From: JAGIBJ01 sp032119795
GTDB taxonomy: Bacteria; Actinomycetota; Thermoleophilia; Solirubrobacterales; Solirubrobacteraceae
Assembly: GCA_032119795.1 (NCBI GenBank)
Contig: JAUMFO010000004.1
Location: 394,288 to 458,287 of the forward strand
Length of the DNA: 64,000 nt
Direction: 5' to 3'
The translations under genes and the position numbers were made by a program. The notes beneath the pieces were generated by a model that was not told the DNA's origin, ran no database searches, and saw only the letters and a program-made list of their open reading frames with translations. Within the stretch, counting starts at the first letter, position 1; the number at the start of each line of letters is the position of its first letter. Shown here one piece after another: positions 37,133 through 45,900 of this stretch.

Positions 37133-38316
37133 GCGCACTGAGTGCTGCTGAGGTCGCTCGGCGTGCCGGCATCGCGACCTCGACGCTCCGCCGGTGGGAT
37201 GCCGCGGGGCTGATCCCCCGCGGCGGCGCTTGGACGGAGCGCGAGGTGTCGCACGTGCGCATGCTCGTCGGCCTGCGCAACCGCGGCTACTCGATGGCCC
37301 AGCTCACCGAGGGCGTGGAGCAGGGCAAGCTCGCGATCGGCTTCGTCGAGCAGGCCGAGCAAAAAGACGGCCAGCCGCTGCGGACGTATACGTACCGCGA
37401 GGCCGCGCGCGAGCTCGGGCTGGAGATCGAGCTGCTGAGGCGCTTCGTCGCCGCGTTTGGCTTGCCGGCCAACATCTCGACGCTGAGCGAGACGGAGATG
37501 GCGCTGATGCGCCATGGCGCCCGCGTGCTCAACTCGGGGTTGCCGCTGGTGGCGTCGCTCCAGATTGCCCGGGTCTACGGCCAGGCGCTCGCGCAGATTG
37601 CCGACGCCGAGGTGCGGCTCGTTCACCTCTACGTTCATGAGCCGTTGCTGCGCGACGGCGTGGCCAACACCGAGATCGCGGAGACGCTCGACTCGCTCGC
37701 GGCGAGCCTCATGCCGGTCGCCTCACCGATTCTCGATCTGCTGCACCAGCGCTACCTGCAGTACTTCATCGAGCAGGACATCGTGGGCCACCTGGAGCAA
37801 GAGGGCGCTGCCGAGGCCCGCCTGGGTGAGATGCATGTGGCGATCGCCTTTGCCGATCTGGCGGGCTTTACGCGCCTGACGGAGGAAGAGGGCGACCTTG
37901 AGGCCGTCAGCGTGGTGGAGCGGTTCTTCGAGCAGGTGGAGCGCTCGCTCCCGGAGGACTCTCGCGTGATTAAGACCATCGGCGATGAGGTGATGGTCGT
38001 CGGCTCCGACCCGGGGGCGCTGCTGGAGTGGGCCGTCAAGTTCCAGGACGAGCGCGACGAGCGGCCGCTGCCGCGCATCGGCGTGCACTCCGGTCCCGCG
38101 ATCTTCCGCGACGGTGACTACTACGGGCGTGAGATCAACCGTGCCGCGCGGATCGTCTCTCGTGGGGCGGGCGGCGAGGTCGTCGTCACCGGGACCCTGC
38201 GTGACGCGGCCGAGCTGCGTGCGTTCCGGCTGCAGTCGATCGGCAGCGTGCGGCTCAAGGGCTTCGATCAGGCTGAAGAGCTGTTCGTCGTCCGCCGCAG
38301 CGATCCGGACTGGTAG
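37129..38316 (+). CDS. MerR-type HTH fused to class III adenylate/guanylate cyclase domain
   Basis: The protein has 395 residues. Residues 1-70 form a MerR winged helix (AAEVARRAGIATSTLRRWDAAGL). Residues ~85-200 are a helical middle domain. The cyclase homology domain (~232-390) has metal aspartates D243 (FADLAGFT) and D286 (IGDEVMV), and an NRAARIV helix with the Asn/Arg transition-state pair. The lysine in IKTIGDE fits adenylyl specificity. It could couple DNA binding to cNMP synthesis, or the HTH could be a regulatory input. It is encoded with a coiled-coil partner. Confidence 0.87.
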   Translation: MSALSAAEVARRAGIATSTLRRWDAAGLIPRGGAWTEREVSHVRMLVGLRNRGYSMAQLTEGVEQGKLAIGFVEQAEQKDGQPLRTYTYREAARELGLEIELLRRFVAAFGLPANISTLSETEMALMRHGARVLNSGLPLVASLQIARVYGQALAQIADAEVRLVHLYVHEPLLRDGVANTEIAETLDSLAASLMPVASPILDLLHQRYLQYFIEQDIVGHLEQEGAAEARLGEMHVAIAFADLAGFTRLTEEEGDLEAVSVVERFFEQVERSLPEDSRVIKTIGDEVMVVGSDPGALLEWAVKFQDERDERPLPRIGVHSGPAIFRDGDYYGREINRAARIVSRGAGGEVVVTGTLRDAAELRAFRLQSIGSVRLKGFDQAEELFVVRRSDPDW

Positions 38317-38327
38317 TCGGGGCACCC

Positions 38328-39431
38328 GTGGGCGAGCCCAGGGCGCCGCGCCTGCGCTCGGCCGAGGCGTTGGTGGCCGCCGTCGAGGCGACGGGGTTGT
38401 TGGCGTCGGCTGGCGGACCGGTGGGTGCAGGCCTACCGAGCGCGGGCGGGCCGGTGTTGTTGATGTGTTCGGCGGGGCGGGACTCGGCGTGCCTGCTCGA
38501 CGTCGCCGTGCGCGTCGTCGGGGCCAGGGCCGTGCACGTGGTGCATGTGGACCACGGGCTACGCGGCGCCCAGGCCGGCGAGGACGACGCCGCGTGCGTG
38601 CGGGCGTGGGGTGCGTCGGTTGGCGTCGCCGTGACGGTCCGCACGGCGGCGGTCGAGACCGCACCGGGCAGCGACGGCCGCGAGGGAAACGTTCACGCGT
38701 GGGCGCGCGGTGAGCGCCAGCGGCTGGCCGACGAGGTCGCTGGCGAGGTCGGCGCGGCACTGGTGGCGACGGCCCACACGCGAACGGATCTGGTCGAGAC
38801 GGCGCTTGGACGCCTGGCGACGCAGCCGGGCCGGCGCGCGCTGCTCTCGATGCGGGCGCAGGAGGGCCGGCTCGTCCGCCCGTTGCTGGCGGCGGGCGTC
38901 ACGCGAGACGAGACGCTCGCGTATGGGCGGGCTCGCGGGCTCGTCTGGCGGGAGGATCCGAGTAACGCCGACGACCGGTACGCGCGTTCGCGGCTGCGTC
39001 ACGGCGTGTTGCCGGTGCTGCGGTCGCTGAATCCGCGGGCCGAGGCGGCGATTGCCCGGACGCTCGAGGAGCTGGCGGCCGAGGGCGAGGTCCTCGACGC
39101 GCTCGTCGACGCGGAGCTGCGCGGCGGGGCTCAGCGCGATGGAGCCAACTCGGGCGCTGAGGTCGAGGAGCGGCCCGCGATCGAGTTGGCGCGACTCGCC
39201 GCGCTGCCTGAGCCGCTGGCGCGGCTCGTGCTTCGGGAGCTCTGCGAGCGGTCGCTCGGCGCGCCGTGCGCGCGGGCGGCGTCTCGGCTGGCCGACGTCC
39301 TGGCGCTTGGCGACGGCCCGGCCGCGCGCGCTGGCGGCGGCTCCGTCGACGTCGGCGGTGGCGCGCGGGTCCAGGTTCGCGCTGGCGTCGTCCGCTGCGT
39401 CGGTTCATCAGGGCTGGCCGCGGTGGGGTGA
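38328..39431 (+). CDS. tilS: tRNA(Ile)-lysidine synthase
   Basis: This 367-residue protein has an N-type PP-loop, SAGRDSACLLD, near residues 48-58 (usual SGGxDS). It also has VHVDHGLR, a THRTDL-like AHTRTDLVET and a DPSNADDRYARSRLRH motif typical of TilS. It modifies C34 of tRNA-Ile2 so that it reads AUA codons. The C-terminal domain is short, as in actinobacteria. GTG 38328 lies 11 bp after the cyclase stop. It heads the tilS-hpt-ftsH housekeeping neighbourhood. Confidence 0.9.
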   Translation: MGEPRAPRLRSAEALVAAVEATGLLASAGGPVGAGLPSAGGPVLLMCSAGRDSACLLDVAVRVVGARAVHVVHVDHGLRGAQAGEDDAACVRAWGASVGVAVTVRTAAVETAPGSDGREGNVHAWARGERQRLADEVAGEVGAALVATAHTRTDLVETALGRLATQPGRRALLSMRAQEGRLVRPLLAAGVTRDETLAYGRARGLVWREDPSNADDRYARSRLRHGVLPVLRSLNPRAEAAIARTLEELAAEGEVLDALVDAELRGGAQRDGANSGAEVEERPAIELARLAALPEPLARLVLRELCERSLGAPCARAASRLADVLALGDGPAARAGGGSVDVGGGARVQVRAGVVRCVGSSGLAAVG

Positions 39432-39557
39432 GCCGCACCCGTTGGGGTGGGGGAGCTGGATGCCGTTTTTCGGGCGTGGGCTCCCCGGCTCGGTTGCCGC
39501 CCGTTGGGCTGCGGGCGATGGCAGCGTCTCGGATGGCTGGCGGCGGCGGATCGGCGC

Positions 39558-39661
39558 GCGCTGCGGGATCTGAGGGCGTCCCGCGCCGAGGGCGGAGCGG
39601 GGTGCGCCGTCTGGGCCGGTTGGCGGCGGCGGGACTGGGCGCGCTGCGGGATCTGAGGGCG
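39558..39661. repeat. Degenerate 21-bp direct repeats in the tilS-hpt gap
   Basis: GCGCTGCGGGATCTGAGGGC occurs at 39558-39577 and again at 39641-39660. Reverse-complement relatives (TGCCCCCAGATCC...) lie at 39936-39955 and 13001-13021. The 641-bp gap 39432-40072 contains no credible gene and is built mostly of these and the palindromes that follow. Confidence 0.5.
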
Positions 39662-39673
39662 CCGCGTCGGGGC

Positions 39674-39691
39674 GCAACCGCTCGGGGTTGC
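39674..39691. repeat. Solo GCAACC-N6-GGTTGC hairpin (family 3)
   Basis: A single 18-bp copy of the element that forms arrays at 53.1 and 60.9 kb, with loop GCTCGG. It sits just upstream of the family 1 palindrome pair. Confidence 0.65.
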
Positions 39692-39719
39692 GATCACCCC
39701 GGCGACCCGAACTCTCGGT

Positions 39720-39827
39720 GGCCGGTCGAAATCAAGGCCGTAAAACGTCCTTCATCTCGACCGGCCCCCTAGGTCGCAGCGAGCCGGTCGAAATCAAGGC
39801 CGTAAAACGTCCTTCATCTCGACCGGC
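39720..39827 (-). repeat. Family 1 quasi-palindrome array, two copies, 62-bp period, inverted
   Basis: Two copies of the 39-bp element lie at 39724-39762 and 39786-39824. Extra GGCC-type pairs lengthen the outer stem to 39720-39766 in the first. They are reverse-complement oriented relative to the copies at 12.7-12.9 kb. The spacer is again 23 bp, of different sequence. Confidence 0.85.
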
Positions 39828-40072
39828 CCCGCCCCGCCCGACGGCCGCGAAGCGCCCGCGACTCGCCGCCGCAGCCAGCCCAGACGCCGCCAACGCCCCG
39901 CACCGCTCGGTGCCGAACGCCCGCTGGCCGCGAAATGCCCCCAGATCCACTGCCGAACCGCCCGGTCGCCGCGCCGCCAACCGCCCGGACGCCGCCTCAG
40001 TGCCCACCAACCCAGTCGGCGTCGGCGCTGCCCGTCCACCGCGCTTGCTCGCCGCTCCGTACACTGCGGCGC

Positions 40073-40612
40073 GTGCGTGACGCGTTGATCGGCGAAGTCC
40101 TGGTGCAGCCCGACGAGCTGGCGCGACGTGTGCGCGAGCTCGGCGCGGAGATCAGTCGCGACTATGAAGGCCGCGAACCCGTCCTCATCGGCGTGCTCAA
40201 GGGCGCGGCGTTCTTCATCGCCGACCTGATGCGCCACATCGACGGACACTGCGTCGTCGACTTCATGGCCGTCGCCTCCTATGGCTCGACGACCGCCACC
40301 AGCGGCGTCGTGCGGATCCTGAAGGATCTCGACATGTCGATCGAGGGCCGCGACGTGCTGGTCGTCGAGGACATCGTCGACTCGGGTCTCACCCTCTCTT
40401 ACCTGCTGCGCACGCTGCGGGCCCGCGAGCCCCGCTCCGTCGAGGTCTGCGCCCTGCTGACGAAGCCTGAGCGTCGCCGCGTCGATCTGGATCTCAAGTA
40501 CGTCGGCTTTGAGATCGCCGACCGGTTTGTGATCGGCTACGGCCTCGACGCCGACGAGCGCTACCGCAACCTTCCGTACGTCGCGACGTACGAAGGCCCG
40601 CACGACAACTGA
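40073..40612 (+). CDS. hpt: Hypoxanthine phosphoribosyltransferase
   Basis: This 179-residue enzyme has the PRPP-binding loop VLVVEDIVDSGLTLSYL near residues 98-114. It also has a LIGVLKGAAFFIADL loop and a flexible-loop ASYGSTTATSG. It salvages hypoxanthine and guanine to IMP and GMP with PRPP. The GTG at 40073 starts the usual N-terminus; upstream in-frame translation runs through repeat DNA and is not protein-like. It lies between tilS and ftsH as in most actinobacteria, though the gap to tilS is enlarged by repeats. Confidence 0.93.
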   Translation: MRDALIGEVLVQPDELARRVRELGAEISRDYEGREPVLIGVLKGAAFFIADLMRHIDGHCVVDFMAVASYGSTTATSGVVRILKDLDMSIEGRDVLVVEDIVDSGLTLSYLLRTLRAREPRSVEVCALLTKPERRRVDLDLKYVGFEIADRFVIGYGLDADERYRNLPYVATYEGPHDN

Positions 40613-40808
40613 TCGCCGGCGCGCGCCACGCCGTACCCCATTCGGCAGCGCGCCAGCTTGATCCCTGCGCGGCCGGCTCGCGAGTCCTCGCGGCCGGGCG
40701 CGTACACGATCAGACCCGATTGGCCAAATGGTCGCCCGGTAGTGGGGAATCTGCGGCAACAAGGCTGCTACGCTCGCGTTCTGGCCAACCAGGCCGAGAA
40801 AGTAGTAC

Positions 40809-42776
40809 ATGCAGCGTTTCCTCAAGACCCCGATCCTGGCCCTTGTCATGGTCGTCCTCGTCGCGCTCTTCGTCTCACGACTGAGCACCGAGAACACCAG
40901 CACCAACAAGGTGACCTACTCCGATTTCGTAGCCGCGCTGAACGCGAACGAGATCAAAACGGTCGAGATGCAGAACAAGCACAACTCGATCCGGGTCGTT
41001 CCGAAGGACGGCAAGGAGTACGAGGTCGGGTTCGCTCCGGCATTCGGCGACGAGCTGACCGACATGCTGCAGAAGGCCGAGGACTCCAACAAGCTCGCGC
41101 CCGGCGGCTTTGACTCCTCGCCCACGCGCACCAGCCCGTGGGTCGGCATCCTCTCGATGCTGCTCCCGCTGGTCCTGTTCCTGGGCTTCTGGCTCCTGAT
41201 CATGAACCAGATGCAGGGCGGCGGCTCGCGCGTCATGTCGTTCGGCAAGTCCCGCGCCAAGCGGATGTCGGTCGACTCGCCGAAGATCTCCTTCCGTGAC
41301 GTCGCCGGCGCCGATGAGGCCGTCGAGGAGCTGCACGAGATCAAGGAATTCCTTGAGAACCCGCGCAAGTTCCAGGCCCTCGGTGCCCGCATCCCGAAGG
41401 GCGTGCTGCTCTTCGGCCCTCCTGGCACCGGCAAGACGCTCCTCGCGCGCGCCGTCGCTGGTGAGGCTGGCGTGCCGTTCTTCTCGATCTCCGGCTCGGA
41501 CTTCGTGGAGATGTTCGTCGGCGTGGGCGCCAGCCGCGTCCGCGACCTCTTCGAGCAGGCCAAGCAGAACAGCCCCTGCATCATCTTCATGGACGAGATC
41601 GACGCCGTTGGCCGCCATCGTGGCGCCGGCATGGGCGGCGGTCACGACGAGCGCGAGCAGACGCTGAACCAGCTCCTGGTGGAGATGGACGGCTTCGAGA
41701 TGAAGGACAACATCATCCTCATCGCCGCGACCAACCGCCCGGACATCCTCGACCCGGCGCTGCTGCGCCCGGGCCGCTTCGACCGTCAGGTGATGGTCGG
41801 CCGCCCCGATCGCAAGGGCCGCGAGAAGATCTTGAAGGTCCACTCGCGCGGCAAGCCGCTCGCGAAAGACATTGAGCTGGCGGCACTCGCCGGCCAGACG
41901 CCTGGCTTCACCGGCGCCGACCTCGCCAACCTCGTGAACGAAGCCGCGCTGCTCGCAGCCCGCGGCGGCAAGCGCGAGATCGGCCAGGAGGAGCTGGAGG
42001 AGGGGATCATGCGCGTGATCGCTGGTCCGGAGAAGAAGACCAAGATCATGGGCGAGGAGGAGCGCAAGATCATTGCGTTCCACGAGATGGGTCACGCGCT
42101 CGTCGGGCACTTCCTCGAGAACGCCGATCCGGTCCACAAGATCTCCGTCGTCTCCCGCGGCCAGGCCCTCGGCTACATGATCTCGATGCCGACGGAGGAC
42201 AAGCACCTCACGTCGCGCAGCGAGCTCGCTGAGCAGATGGCCGTCACCCTGGGTGGCCGCGCCGCTGAGGAACTGATCTTCGGTGAGATCACGACCGGCG
42301 CTTCGAACGACCTCGAGAAGGTCACGGCCACCGCCAAGGCGATGGTCATGCGCTACGGCATGAGCGACAAGCTCGGCCCGCGCGTGTTCGGCCACGACCA
42401 GTCCCAGCCGTTCCTCGGCCGCGACATGGGCATGCAGGCCGACTACTCCGACGAGATCGCTCGCGAGATCGACGATGAGATCCGTCGCATCGTCGAGATG
42501 GCCCACACGACCGCGACCCGCACCCTCGAGGAGCACCGCGAGCAGCTGGAGCGCATCGCCGACATCCTGATGCGCCGCGAGACGCTTGAGCGCGACGAGT
42601 TCCTCGCCCTGCTCGACGGTCGCAGCGAGCTCGACGTGTTTGGTCCCGACGAGCCCGAATCGTCAAGCAAGGCAGAGTCGACGGAGCCCAAGGCTCCCGA
42701 GCTTCCCGGCGTTTCGACCACGAAGCCCGGCCTGGCCGGCGGTGGCATGGCGCCGTTCAGCGCCGACGACGCCTGA
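40809..42776 (+). CDS. ftsH: ATP-dependent zinc metalloprotease FtsH
   Basis: This is a 655-residue membrane AAA+ protease of normal length. Helices lie at ~8-23 and ~112-132 around a small extracytoplasmic domain. Walker A GPPGTGKT is at 203-210. Walker B IIFMDEIDAVG is near 258-268. The second region of homology is GRFDR at ~322. The zinc site HEMGH is at 425-429. It degrades misfolded and regulatory membrane proteins. It is the canonical copy by position after hpt. A second FtsH lies 5.8 kb downstream on the other strand. Confidence 0.96.
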   Translation: MQRFLKTPILALVMVVLVALFVSRLSTENTSTNKVTYSDFVAALNANEIKTVEMQNKHNSIRVVPKDGKEYEVGFAPAFGDELTDMLQKAEDSNKLAPGGFDSSPTRTSPWVGILSMLLPLVLFLGFWLLIMNQMQGGGSRVMSFGKSRAKRMSVDSPKISFRDVAGADEAVEELHEIKEFLENPRKFQALGARIPKGVLLFGPPGTGKTLLARAVAGEAGVPFFSISGSDFVEMFVGVGASRVRDLFEQAKQNSPCIIFMDEIDAVGRHRGAGMGGGHDEREQTLNQLLVEMDGFEMKDNIILIAATNRPDILDPALLRPGRFDRQVMVGRPDRKGREKILKVHSRGKPLAKDIELAALAGQTPGFTGADLANLVNEAALLAARGGKREIGQEELEEGIMRVIAGPEKKTKIMGEEERKIIAFHEMGHALVGHFLENADPVHKISVVSRGQALGYMISMPTEDKHLTSRSELAEQMAVTLGGRAAEELIFGEITTGASNDLEKVTATAKAMVMRYGMSDKLGPRVFGHDQSQPFLGRDMGMQADYSDEIAREIDDEIRRIVEMAHTTATRTLEEHREQLERIADILMRRETLERDEFLALLDGRSELDVFGPDEPESSSKAESTEPKAPELPGVSTTKPGLAGGGMAPFSADDA

Positions 42777-42826
42777 GCCTCAAACACCACACCTGAGCGG
42801 CGGGAGGTAGCCCCGCCGCACACGCA

Positions 42827-42870
42827 CCAACGGCCGGGACCCTCAGGGTCGCGGCCGTTGGTCGTTTTGC
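42827..42870 (+). terminator. Rho-independent-like terminator after ftsH
   Basis: CCAACGGCCG (42827-42836) pairs with 42852-42861. An inner GACCCTCAGGGTC hairpin fills the loop, and GTCGTTTTGC follows. It lies 50 bp after the ftsH stop. Confidence 0.7.
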
Positions 42871-42900
42871 TGGGCCGGCGTTGGTCGACCGGTGGGGCCG

Positions 42901-42972
42901 ACGCCCCTGGCGGCGAACGTGATTATTTGGGGGCTAGGGCCCCGGAATCGACACGTTCGCCGCCAGGGGCGT
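42901..42972. repeat. Perfect 21-bp inverted repeat with 30-bp loop
   Basis: The arms at 42901-42921 and 42952-42972 are exact reverse complements and the loop contains a second GGGGGC/GCCCC pairing. It lies at the junction between ftsH and the minus-strand block 42993-50422, 20 bp past the stop of the giant gene. It may be that gene's terminator, or a boundary mark of an insertion. Confidence 0.75.
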
Positions 42973-42992
42973 GGGCGAACCCGCCCGCCCGA

Positions 42993-45900
42993 TCAGCGCA
43001 GGAAGCGCCTCGTGGCGGCGCGGGCGAGCGCCCGGCGGCGCCCGGCGGTGTGGCCGGCCGCGGCGATCAGGAGGGCCAGCGCGCCGCCGGCGAGGGCAAG
43101 CGTCACGTCGGAGCGGGGTGCGGCGCGGTAGATCGTGGCCTGGTGATCGGCACCCTCGGTAGCGACCTGGGTTTCGCGCTTGGTCTCGCGGGCCATCACC
43201 GTCATGGATTGAATCGACGGCACCTGCTGCACGGACACGCCGCTCGGCGGGGTCGGCGTCACCGGGGTGATGATCTTGGGGTTCGGGGTGACGGGCGGCG
43301 TGGCCGGGGGCTGCGGCGCCGTCGGGATCCCCAGCATCGGCGGCGCAAGTGGCAGCGGGCGCATCACGGGCACGAGCGGCTGCGGCGTCGGCGACGGCTT
43401 GGGCTTGGGGCTGGGCTCGGGCACGGGCGCCACCGGCTTCAGGATTCCCGGCACGGGCGGAGCGGCCGCCTCAGGCTTCGCGGCCGTCGGCGCGTTCTGG
43501 TCGTTGCGCCAGAAGAACTCGCACTTCTTCGCGGTGCCTGCGGGCGTGTAGCCCGGCGGTGGATCGGACACCCGAATGTTCCAGCGGAGCGTCTTGCCGG
43601 AGACCTTGAGCGCGACGGCGGTGGTGCCCGCCTTCACGGGGCAGAACACCGGGGAACCACTGTCGGGGATCGGGTTGCCTTGGGCGTCGACGGGAATCTC
43701 TGGAGATTCGTACTCCACGCTGTTCTTGTTCTTGTCAGTCTTCTTGCGCTCCTTGAGGCGGCCACGCACGAAGTAGCCGACGCTCGGGTCGTCGACCGAG
43801 AAGACGCCGGACCGTGAGAGGGCGTCGGCGCACTCCGCCTTCGAGTACCACAGGCGGCACGGGTACGGGGTCGCGGTGCCCGTGCCGACTCCCGGCGCGG
43901 GCTGCCCGCCGGCCGCTGCGTTGTTGGGATCGGTCCACCGGGTGCCGTTGTCGGCGTCGATGAGGGTCGGCACGTAGATGGGCGTGGCGTCGCCAACGAT
44001 CGTTGAGGTGAACTCCGGGTTCGAGAACTCACGGAAGACGGGCACCGAGTCGCCGTCGACGTCGTCGAGGGCTTCCGGGCCGCTGGGGCCGCTGCTCTTC
44101 GGCGTGACGATGTCGGCGGGCACGGTGAGCTGGAGCAACGCGCCGCCGGTGTCGACCGAGTCGGCGAGTGGGCCATCTTTGATGAGCCTGTTGTCGTCGT
44201 CGCGGATTCGGCTATACGGAATCGAGTAGCGGACGGGCAGCGGAAGCGAGTGCCCGAGCGCTGAGGTGTGGAAGACGGGGATCTGCGCCGGCCCGACCGT
44301 GGTGCTGCGTTCGTGCAGGCCAAACCGCTCATTCTGCGAGTCGTCCTCCCCATCGGTGCTGACGTAGGCGGCGGCGCGGCCCGCGGTCAGGATGTCGATC
44401 AGTGCCGCTTCGTCGACGGCGTCCTTCCCGACGTCGCGGTCGAGTGGGGCTGAGCCGACGACGACGGCGGCGCGGCCAGCACCCCTGGCGTCGTTGAGCA
44501 TCGCCAGCAGCCACGGCTCTTGCCGCTTGGCGTCGCGCAGTTCGCCGCCGGTGTTGTCGATCACGACCACGCGAGCCGCGCCTCCGGACTCCCCGGGCAC
44601 GTCGAACGCGTAGGCGGCGGCGACCTCCCCAGTGGTGGCGTTCAGCGGCGTCGGCAAGCCCCGAAGCTCGACGGCTCGCGGCCCGTCGGCGGGTGCCGCG
44701 TCGATCGGCGCGGGCTGCAGTGCCGACGCGACGTACTTCGTGAACGCCGTGCGGCTGTCGGCGCTGAGGTCGCCGTTGGCCATCGTGTCTCCGGTGCCGA
44801 TGGCCGCGAACACCGGTGGGGCTCCCGGTTCGCTTCGCAGGAGATCCGCGTAGCTCTGAGCTGCCGCGCGCGAGAGCCCGGGACCTGGAGCGCTCCCTCG
44901 ACCGCCACCGATGATGACCGCGCCGATACCTTCGGGCCGCATGTCCCGGCTCGTCTCGAGCGCTTGGCGGACGCCTTCCAGCGGAGCGGGTGCTTGGTCC
45001 TCCCGCCCGGTGCACGTGTCGAGGCACGACGGGTGACCGCCGATCAGCAGCTTGATCGGCTTGGAATCGGGGGTGGCCCTGGTGATGCCTGGTCCGTCGG
45101 GGCCGGTGGTGGGGGCTGGGTCGGTCCCGGTCGTCGGAACGGGTTCGCCTTCCGTGGTCGTGGGGGCCGGGTCGGTCGCCGTTGGTGTGGGCAGCTGGCG
45201 CGGTCGAGGAGCGGTGGCGTCGCGCCCCACGGATGTGGTCGTCGCGACGGGCGAACTCGCCTCGGGCGTGGTCGCGGTCGGTGGCGGGGTCTCGCCGGTG
45301 GCTGGCGGCTGGCGCACCGTCTCGTCGTCGACGCGCACCATGATGGAGCGCGGCGCGGCGATGGGCGAGTCGTACCGGCCCCGGAAGCTGCCGGAGCCAC
45401 CGACGGCCCACCCGGTCCCGCCTGGTTCCAGGGCGATCGCCTGTACTGGGGGGCTCGGGGCGGTGAGGTCGACGCGTCCTCCGACGCCGATCGGGGTGCG
45501 GGTGCGGTCGATCCAGCCGGCCGGGGTCAGTTCCGTCAGGCGGCCGTCGGGAGCGGAGCTGGTGAGCTCGAGGAGCTGCTCGATGGGCTCCCCATTGGGT
45601 CCTTCGACGTAGTTGTCGCTGACGATCTCGCCGACCCGAGGCTTGGCGCGATCGGCGATCGACGCCTGCAGCCGCAGCGACGCGACTCCACCGCTGGGAT
45701 CACCGCTGGGGCGAGCGAGGGCCAGCGCGATGACGTCACCCTCGGCAGGGGACGGGAGGCGTTGCCACGGCTCGGTTGCGCTGTTGCGCACGTAGCGGCC
45801 GTCGAAGACGACGGCGCCATCGGGCAGCGCGGCCACCGTCCTCACCTCGGGCGGGCGGCCATCGGCCTCGATCATCGCGGCGAGGTTGGTGTCGATCACG

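Noticed and set aside
39131..39697. Arg/Pro-rich minus-strand frame with repeated PQIPQRA
   Set aside because: It overlaps the tilS 3' end and the GC repeats. The peptide repeats are a direct product of the DNA repeats and show no domain.
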